Shown in pieces: positions 58,590 to 64,000 of a DNA stretch of 64,000 bases (position 1 is its first letter; each line of letters opens with the position of its first letter). Below the pieces are notes generated by a model that saw only the letters and a program-made list of their open reading frames with translations, was not told where the DNA came from and made no database searches. This DNA is from Diabrotica undecimpunctata (Eukaryota > Arthropoda > Insecta > Coleoptera > Chrysomelidae), in contig NC_092803.1 in assembly GCF_040954645.1 (NCBI RefSeq), positions 65,059,427 through 65,123,426 of the forward strand. The letters are read 5' to 3'. Made by a program: the position numbers and the translations under genes.

Positions 58590-60930
58590 TTGCCCCCCTC
58601 TCAAAAGATGGTTCCTCCTGGAACCTTGTCGGGACTAGAACTGGAACGGTATGCTGGTATCGGCAACTGGACCCTCTTTTACAACTTCCAGTTGTATAAA
58701 AATGACAAGGGACGGTTTTCTCTCCGCACCAGTAACTACGCGGATTGCAACAGACTAACACCTGGACTTCGGTGTCTTTAAAGATCTCCTCCACCATATT
58801 TCGGATAACCCTCCAATCTAATTGGCGGCACTCCAACTTTGGCATGGCTAACTTTTGCACGTCGGACTCTAGTACGTGCTCTCTCAGTTGAAGTAAGGCT
58901 TCCCATACATCTCGGTAGGTAGGTTGGTCACGGGCAGTGTCTTTTGTTACCAGGTAGAAAAGGTAACGTGATGCATCTTGGAGTTTCAAGGTTTTACCGG
59001 GAGTTGGCACCTGGCATTGAAGTTCTGCAACTCGACCAAACTTCCTTCGAAAGACGGATGCCAACCCTGGTGCGTCTTTGATACTGGCCGGGATGGTAAG
59101 GGCCAGCGAGTAGTCATCGGGGAGCGCGAGTAGATCTTGCTTTTCTTCAGTGGTAACACCATGTCTCGCTTTACCGGTACCTCCATAGGCACCCATGAAT
59201 TCCTCAAACGTGAGGTCAGACACATCTTGGACTTGGTTTACTTCCACTTCTTCATCTACGTCGTGGTCACCTTCGAAAGACGCCAGCCGGTTATGGTGTA
59301 CTATCATCGGCTTTCCCCTCGGAATCTTGCTTATTCGGTAGATGACATCGTTGATCTTCTCCATGATGAGGTATGGACCTTCCCAAAACTGCTGCAATTT
59401 GGGAGAACAACCTTTTCGCTTCTTGGGATTATAGAGCCAGACCTTGTCGTTCTTTTTAAAGCAACCCTTTTCGGCTTGTGTATCGTACCGTTTCTTCATT
59501 CGGTCGCTAGCGATCTGAAGGTGGGAACGGACCAATTCATGTACATCGTCCATTCTTCTTCGTAATTCGATCACATAATCTTCACCTGCTACATCTTCTC
59601 CAGGTCGACATCCAAACTCGAGATCACAAGGTAGTCGCATTTCGCGTCCGAATAGGACTTTGGCTGGTGTCTGGCCTGTTGATTCGTTAACAGCAGATCT
59701 GTAGGCCATCGTGAAGAATGGAAGGTATTGGTCCCAGTCTCGCTGATGATCGGACACCATCTTTGTCAAATACTTGCCAACTGTCCTATTCATTCGTTCT
59801 ACCATACCATCCGATTGCGGATGATACGCGGTAGTTCTTGTTTTCTTCATGCCTAGTCTATCACATATTCCTTGGAATAGATCGCTTTCGAAGTTCCTGC
59901 CTTGGTCACTATGGATCTCCAAAGGCACTCCAAATCGGCTGATATATTCTTGGATCAACTTATCTGCAACGGTGGCGGCCTTCTGGTCTGGAAGTGCGTA
60001 AATCTCGACCCACTTAGTAAAGTAATCCATTACTACCAGCATGTACTTGCCTCCATTTTCACTTTCTGGAAATGGCCCAGCGATATCCAAAGCTATTCTT
60101 TCAAACGGGCTTCCAACGTTATATTGTCTCATAGGAGCTCTCCTTTTTCGGTAAGGCCCGTTACTCGTAGCACAAATAGTACATTTCTTACACCAGTCTT
60201 TTACGTCGTCGGAACTGTTCATCCAATAAAACCGTTCCCGAATTCGCTGAAGGGTTTTCTTTACACCAAAATGCCCTCCCGATGGACTGTCGTGTAACTG
60301 ACGAAGTACTTCGGCTATTCTGCTCTTTGGGATCACCAACTGTCTTCTCTTCTCTAAACCGTCATCATTTTTCAGGACTCGTTTGAGCAAGCCACCTTCG
60401 ATGATAAATGAGTCCCACTGGGCCCAATACGTCTTAACTACTGAGCATAGGTTTGATATTTCCTGCCAAGGTGGTCGACGGTTTTCCTCTTTCCATTTTC
60501 GGATTTTCTGTATAACTGGATCTCTCTCTTGTTCTTCCCTTATCTTAGTAGGCGTCCAGTCGTCGTTGACAATCGTCGTTCTTAGCACTGCTGCTTCCTT
60601 GGATTCCGTTTTGTTGCAGTGGGAACACTCTGCTGGGCATGGCCTTCTGGAAAGAGTATCAGCGTTTCTATGGCTAACTCCGGCCCGGTGCTCAATCTTA
60701 AAATCGTATTTTTGGAGTCGTTCGATCCACCTGGCTATCTGACCCTCTGGATTCTTAAACTGCATCAACCACTTAAGGGCGGCATGGTCGGTTCGGATTA
60801 GAAACTTTCTGCCATAGAGGTATTGATAGAAGTGCTCTACTGATTTCATTACTGCCAGAAGTTCTCTTCTCGTGACTTGAACTCTCTTGAATCTGAGACA
60901 GCACTCCTCCAATTCCCACATTACTTGCAT
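58552..60930 (-). CDS. pol: Gypsy pol part 2: RNase H end, integrase, macro domain, CCCH finger
   Basis: 792-codon open frame. Residues 19-96: C-terminal RNase H (TRRELLAV, RTDHAALKW, HRNADTLSR). Residues 213-253: integrase H2C2 finger (H213, H220, C250, C253). Integrase catalytic triad D282, D342, E378 with the D-x35-E spacing; GPY motif 518-520. Residues about 599-730 then resemble an OARD1/TARG1-like macro domain (DDYSLALTIPAS, PGLASVFRRKFGRVAELQ, YLFYLVTKDTARDQPTYRDV, KLAMPKLECRQLDW). Residues 742-760 form a CCCH finger (C742-x7-C750-x5-C756-x3-H760). The frame passes through the polypurine tract and stops 12 codons inside the LTR. The first ~16 codons are out-of-frame RNase H, not a real start. 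Confidence 0.93.
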   Translation of the reverse strand: MQVMWELEECCLRFKRVQVTRRELLAVMKSVEHFYQYLYGRKFLIRTDHAALKWLMQFKNPEGQIARWIERLQKYDFKIEHRAGVSHRNADTLSRRPCPAECSHCNKTESKEAAVLRTTIVNDDWTPTKIREEQERDPVIQKIRKWKEENRRPPWQEISNLCSVVKTYWAQWDSFIIEGGLLKRVLKNDDGLEKRRQLVIPKSRIAEVLRQLHDSPSGGHFGVKKTLQRIRERFYWMNSSDDVKDWCKKCTICATSNGPYRKRRAPMRQYNVGSPFERIALDIAGPFPESENGGKYMLVVMDYFTKWVEIYALPDQKAATVADKLIQEYISRFGVPLEIHSDQGRNFESDLFQGICDRLGMKKTRTTAYHPQSDGMVERMNRTVGKYLTKMVSDHQRDWDQYLPFFTMAYRSAVNESTGQTPAKVLFGREMRLPCDLEFGCRPGEDVAGEDYVIELRRRMDDVHELVRSHLQIASDRMKKRYDTQAEKGCFKKNDKVWLYNPKKRKGCSPKLQQFWEGPYLIMEKINDVIYRISKIPRGKPMIVHHNRLASFEGDHDVDEEVEVNQVQDVSDLTFEEFMGAYGGTGKARHGVTTEEKQDLLALPDDYSLALTIPASIKDAPGLASVFRRKFGRVAELQCQVPTPGKTLKLQDASRYLFYLVTKDTARDQPTYRDVWEALLQLREHVLESDVQKLAMPKLECRQLDWRVIRNMVEEIFKDTEVQVLVCCNPRSYWCGEKTVPCHFYTTGSCKRGSSCRYQHTVPVLVPTRFQEEPSFERGAMLRKNMSHNFNL
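58590..58603 (-). promoter_or_regulatory. Polypurine tract of the Gypsy element
   Basis: Minus strand GAGAGGGGGGCAA immediately precedes the TGTTACG start of the LTR. In LTR retrotransposons this RNase H-resistant purine run primes plus-strand DNA synthesis. Confidence 0.8.
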
Positions 60931-62757
60931 CCGTATCTAAGATGAACTCTCCTTCTGGCAGTGGATACCCCAAAATTGGTGCTGTTATTAAATGCTTTTT
61001 CAACGTTTCAAAGGCATTTTGGCAGTCTATATCCCAGCGGTATTCTCTTGCTTCCTCTGTAAGTCGAGTTAATGGCTTAGCGATATCTGCAAACTTCTTA
61101 ATAAACCTCCGGTAGTAAGTACATAGTCCAAGAAAACTTCTCACTTGATGTTTGTCAGTTGGTTTTGGCCATTCCTTAATAGAATCGATTTTTCCCTTAT
61201 CCACGGCCACTCCTTCTTTACTGACTATATGACCCAGATAATTGACTTTACCTTGAAATAGCTGGCACTTCTTGGGGTTTAACATCAATTGGGCAGCTTT
61301 AAGTCGATTAAAAACGTTTTCTAAATTCTTCAGATGTTCTTCGAATGTCTCCCCCAAGACGATTATGTCATCCAAATAAACCAGGCATGTTTTCCAAGAT
61401 AACCCCCTCAACACATTTTCCATAAGCCTCTCAAATGTCGCAGGAGCATTACAGAGTCCAAATGGCATAACGTTGAATTGCCACAATCCAGATCCTGTGG
61501 TGAAGGCTGTCTTTTCTTTATCTACTGGGTCCATTTCTACCTGCCAGTATCCAGACTTCAAATCCAAAGTAGAAAACAATTTACTTCCGGCCAATGTGTC
61601 CAATGTGTCATCGATCCGAGGCAGAGGATAACTATCTTTCTTGGTAACGTTGTTCAGCAAACGGTAATCCACACAGAACCTCGTCATTCCGTCTTTCTTC
61701 TTAACCAGGACCACCGGAGAGACCCATGGGCTCGTAGAAGGTTCTATCACCCCGTCTTTCTTCATTTCCTGAACAATCGTTTCAGCTTCCTCTCTCTTCG
61801 CCTGTGGTAATCGTCGAGCTGTTTGACGAATTGGCTTAGCATTACCAGTATCAATTTTATGCTTAACAACGGTAGTTCTTCCCGTCTTTCCTCCTTTCGG
61901 TACGAAAATATCACGATACTGCCGAAGAAATTCCCTTAATTTCCTTTTCTCCATCTGATTTAGAGACTGTTCTGCAACTGCAACCATTTGGTCGAATTTG
62001 TCGTTGGAATTATCAGATGTTGTCGCCTGACGGATTATGGATGTCACAGGTACACAAGTTCCTACTTTTGTCTCTTTCTTTATGGTCACTGGGTAGTCGT
62101 TGACATTGATAAGTCTCACAGGAATTTCCTTAGCCGAAGTCACCAATTCCTTTCCAATTATGATTCCACGGCCAACCTCATCGTCGTGGTTCCAAGGCTC
62201 CATCATAACAGGTCTCCCTTCGTCCACAAATCCCTGTAGCCGCGCTACTATGATCGTTTCGCTCCTCGCAGGCACGACTGTATCTTCTGTAATGGCTGCT
62301 TGCACAGTGTTGTCATTATGTGGATGAAGAAATACCTCCTCATTGCCAACTTTGATTACCTTATTCTTGAAATCCAATTGGAATCCATGCATATTCATTA
62401 CGTCCATTCCTAATATAACATCCTCTTCGATGTCAGCAACTATAACAGTATGGACGAACTTTTCTGCTCCAATTCCCAATTGTACCTGGATTTCTCCATG
62501 AATGTTGGCATTTTCACCTGTAGCGGTCCGAAGTCGCAACCTCGTTGGTAATAGTTTCTTTCGGCTGTTTATAACTGTCGGGCGTATAATGGTTCTGGTC
62601 GCTCCGGTATCCACCAACAACGTATGCTTTTTACCATTTATGTCTCCATCTACATATACACTATCTTCACGACATTTCAAAGAAGCTATTAGTATGAGAG
62701 GGTCTTTGGAAAAGTTCTGGGTCGAAGCTGCCCCCCTAAGGCTGACCCGTTCTAGTT
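60773..62757 (-). pseudogene. pol: Gypsy pol part 1: protease, reverse transcriptase, start of RNase H (truncated by frameshift)
   Basis: Counting from the TTG at 62680: aspartic protease with DTG (24-26) and the ILGMD motif (89-93); RT with STLDLKSGYWQV (motif A, D373), VMPFGLCNAPATFERLM (motif B) and YLDD (435-438); thumb/connection SFLGLCTYYRRFI; RNase H start ILDTDASNVGIGGVLSQIQ (580-598). The frame then shifts and ends after about 37 foreign residues at 60773. It is open upstream of the TTG to the gag overlap, in the -1 frame relative to gag, so pol is normally made by frameshift readthrough. A deletion of about 20 codons plus a shift in RNase H kills the polyprotein. Confidence 0.92.
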
Positions 62758-64000
62758 TTCCTGATTGTGAGTTTCTTGATTTGCGTCGTACCTAGGGTGC
62801 TTACAGGAGCTTCGTACGTGTCCTATTTCGCCACAATTCCAGCATCTGATGGTCTTCGTTTTCTTGTATGTCATGCTTTTTATCATATTAACGAGCTGGT
62901 CAAGTTTATCTTCATCTCCTTCCTCTTTTACAGTCCTAACTTTACTGTAACCGCCAGAGGCCTGCGTAGCTGACTCATATTCGAGGGCGGCGGATAAGAC
63001 ATCAACCAGCGTCTTGTGACGAGCTAATCGTAGTGTTCTCTGCATTTCATGATCACGAAGACCATCAATAAACGTTTGAACGGCCAATTTTTCCATCATG
63101 TCTTCGGGAGCTGTTGGATAAGCATATCGTACTAATCTGGCAATATCTACCTCATATTCTTGAAGAGCCTCATCTTTCTTCTGTCTACGATTTTTAAGCT
63201 GTGACTGATATACATGCTCCAAATGTTCGTGGCCATATCGCATATTTAACCTCTTCTTCAGTTGTTCGAAATCATCGGTCTCCTCTACGGCTATGGTCTG
63301 AAGCACATCTAAGGCATCTCCTCGAAGAGCGATAGTCAGGTTTACAGCCTTTTCTTTTTCAGACCATCCATTCGCTCTTGCAGCTGATTCGAACTGTTTC
63401 ATGTAGTTATTCCATGACGATTTTCCGTCGAAAGTTGGGACTTTCACATGGACAGAACCTCCACTTCCTTCAAATTTCGGCCGTATTTCCAACTTACATT
63501 TCGTCTCGTCTTCTTTTGTCTCCACTGTAATTGGATTGTTTCCTCTCTCTGCTGTCCCGGTTTCGTCCATCTTCCTTTCTATCTCTTTAATCTTTTCTTC
63601 GAAGGCCGACATATCGGCAGCAACTTGGTTTTTTAATGAAGACACTCTATCGTCAAGAGCAGACATCTCAGAAGTGACTTTAGAGATGTTAGCAGAAACT
63701 TTACTTTCCAGAGAAGAAATCTCGTTAGAAACTTTGTTTTCTAATGAGGCGATGTCGCCGGAAACTTTCGAAATATCGCCAGAAACTTTGTTCTCTAATG
63801 ATGCGATGTCACCGGAAACTTTGTTCTCTAATGATGCGATGTCACCAGAAACTTTCGAAATATCGCCAGAAACTTTGTTCTCTAATGATGCGATGTCACC
63901 AGAAACTTTCGAAATCGACGAGAGGACAGCATCTTCAAATATATAAGTCTCTGGATCTAGACCTTCTTCTAGCAAAGCGTTCTTTAGTCGTTGGACTAAC
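62752..64000 (-). CDS. gag: Gypsy gag with tandem-repeat coiled coil and CCHC knuckle (5' partial)
   Basis: Open from the window edge to TAG at 62752-62754; the apparent start at 63975 is a TTG, and the same frame continues upstream (LVQRLKNALLEEGLDPETYI), so the true start lies outside. After about 20 residues comes a long coiled coil made of 11- and 7-residue repeats (KVSGDIASLEN, KVSGDIS). Then follow a charged linker, a capsid-like region (VKVPTFDGKSSWNNYMKQFE, LTIALRGDALDVLQTIA) and a nucleocapsid knuckle CWNCGEIGHVRSSC (C-x2-C-x4-H-x4-C). Capsid assembles the particle; the knuckle binds RNA. Confidence 0.92.
   Translation of the reverse strand, partial: LVQRLKNALLEEGLDPETYIFEDAVLSSISKVSGDIASLENKVSGDISKVSGDIASLENKVSGDIASLENKVSGDISKVSGDIASLENKVSNEISSLESKVSANISKVTSEMSALDDRVSSLKNQVAADMSAFEEKIKEIERKMDETGTAERGNNPITVETKEDETKCKLEIRPKFEGSGGSVHVKVPTFDGKSSWNNYMKQFESAARANGWSEKEKAVNLTIALRGDALDVLQTIAVEETDDFEQLKKRLNMRYGHEHLEHVYQSQLKNRRQKKDEALQEYEVDIARLVRYAYPTAPEDMMEKLAVQTFIDGLRDHEMQRTLRLARHKTLVDVLSAALEYESATQASGGYSKVRTVKEEGDEDKLDQLVNMIKSMTYKKTKTIRCWNCGEIGHVRSSCKHPRYDANQETHNQEN

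Larger units (their letters stand above)
58197..64000 (-). mobile_element. Ty3/Gypsy LTR retrotransposon, 5' end outside window
   Basis: Minus-strand order gag, protease, RT, RNase H, integrase, macro domain, CCCH finger, polypurine tract, 3' LTR. Integrase after RNase H and a YLDD RT identify Ty3/Gypsy. gag runs off the right edge, so the 5' LTR and primer-binding site are not visible. One break inside RNase H inactivates pol in this copy; all other frames are open, which suggests a fairly young insertion. No env-like ORF is present before the LTR. Confidence 0.95.

Noticed and set aside
59137..60297. Plus-strand ORFs of 142 and 131 codons
   Set aside because: Antisense shadows of the Gypsy integrase/macro region, whose minus-strand domains are unambiguous.
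63720..63935. Regularly spaced repeats that might suggest a CRISPR-like array
   Set aside because: They are in-frame coiled-coil codons of a retrotransposon gag, with no unique spacers, in a eukaryotic context.

Overview
Eukaryotic, almost certainly insect (beetle- or bug-like) intergenic DNA: AT-rich, long (TA)n arrays, no bacterial gene organisation, and a dense graveyard of metazoan transposable elements. I found no convincing host protein-coding gene, tRNA or CRISPR. Nearly every coding-like stretch is a retroelement or transposase relic, usually with stops or frameshifts. The exceptions are parts of one Ty3/Gypsy element (58197-64000), one Penelope-like ORF (19198-20649) and one LINE ORF1 (28294-29397).

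Layout. 1-5.7 kb: LINE scraps, a degenerate hammerhead motif and a 2.6-kb element with ~575-bp inverted repeats. 5.7-8.4 kb: a foldback-type element with ~131-bp subrepeats, split by a 5'-truncated R1-like LINE bounded by a 15-bp target-site duplication. 9.6-13.2 kb: LINE tail, (TA)n, piggyBac remnant. 13.8-17.5 kb: nearly full-length Jockey/CR1-like LINE on the minus strand. 18.2-21.4 kb: two almost identical Penelope-like elements (PLEs) head to head, a giant palindrome with a hammerhead-like motif at each outer end. 23.3-28.2 kb: PLE, RNase H, LINE, inverted PLE and piggyBac relics. 28.3-32.6 kb: two I-like LINEs, one retaining only ORF1 plus the RNase H tail. 33.3-36.3 kb: LINE, piggyBac, LINE endonuclease. 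38.25-38.8 kb: a 3' fragment of 28S rRNA (minus strand). 39.2-41.3 kb: a palindromic repeat with 12-bp TSDs and a LINE. 43.4-47.7 kb: LINE relics, a YSDN-type transposon-associated protein relic and a nested DNA transposon. 50.1-53.7 kb: a long LINE. 54.8-55.6 kb: PLE. 56.3-57.9 kb: LINE. 58.2-64 kb: a Ty3/Gypsy element on the minus strand (3' LTR, polypurine tract, pol, gag) whose 5' end lies beyond the window.

Most interesting: after the integrase, the Gypsy pol frame continues without a stop into a macro domain of the OARD1/TARG1-like type and then a CCCH zinc finger, before ending inside the 3' LTR. An ADP-ribose-type module plus an RNA-binding-type finger at the end of pol is not the usual Ty3/Gypsy layout. 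The second theme is a set of hammerhead-like motifs with tiny palindromic helix III at the ends of several unrelated Penelope-type sequences, together with repeated inverted (head-to-head or 5'-inverted) organisation of these elements.

All identifications come from reading motifs by eye; no database search was run. Clade names for LINEs are approximate.
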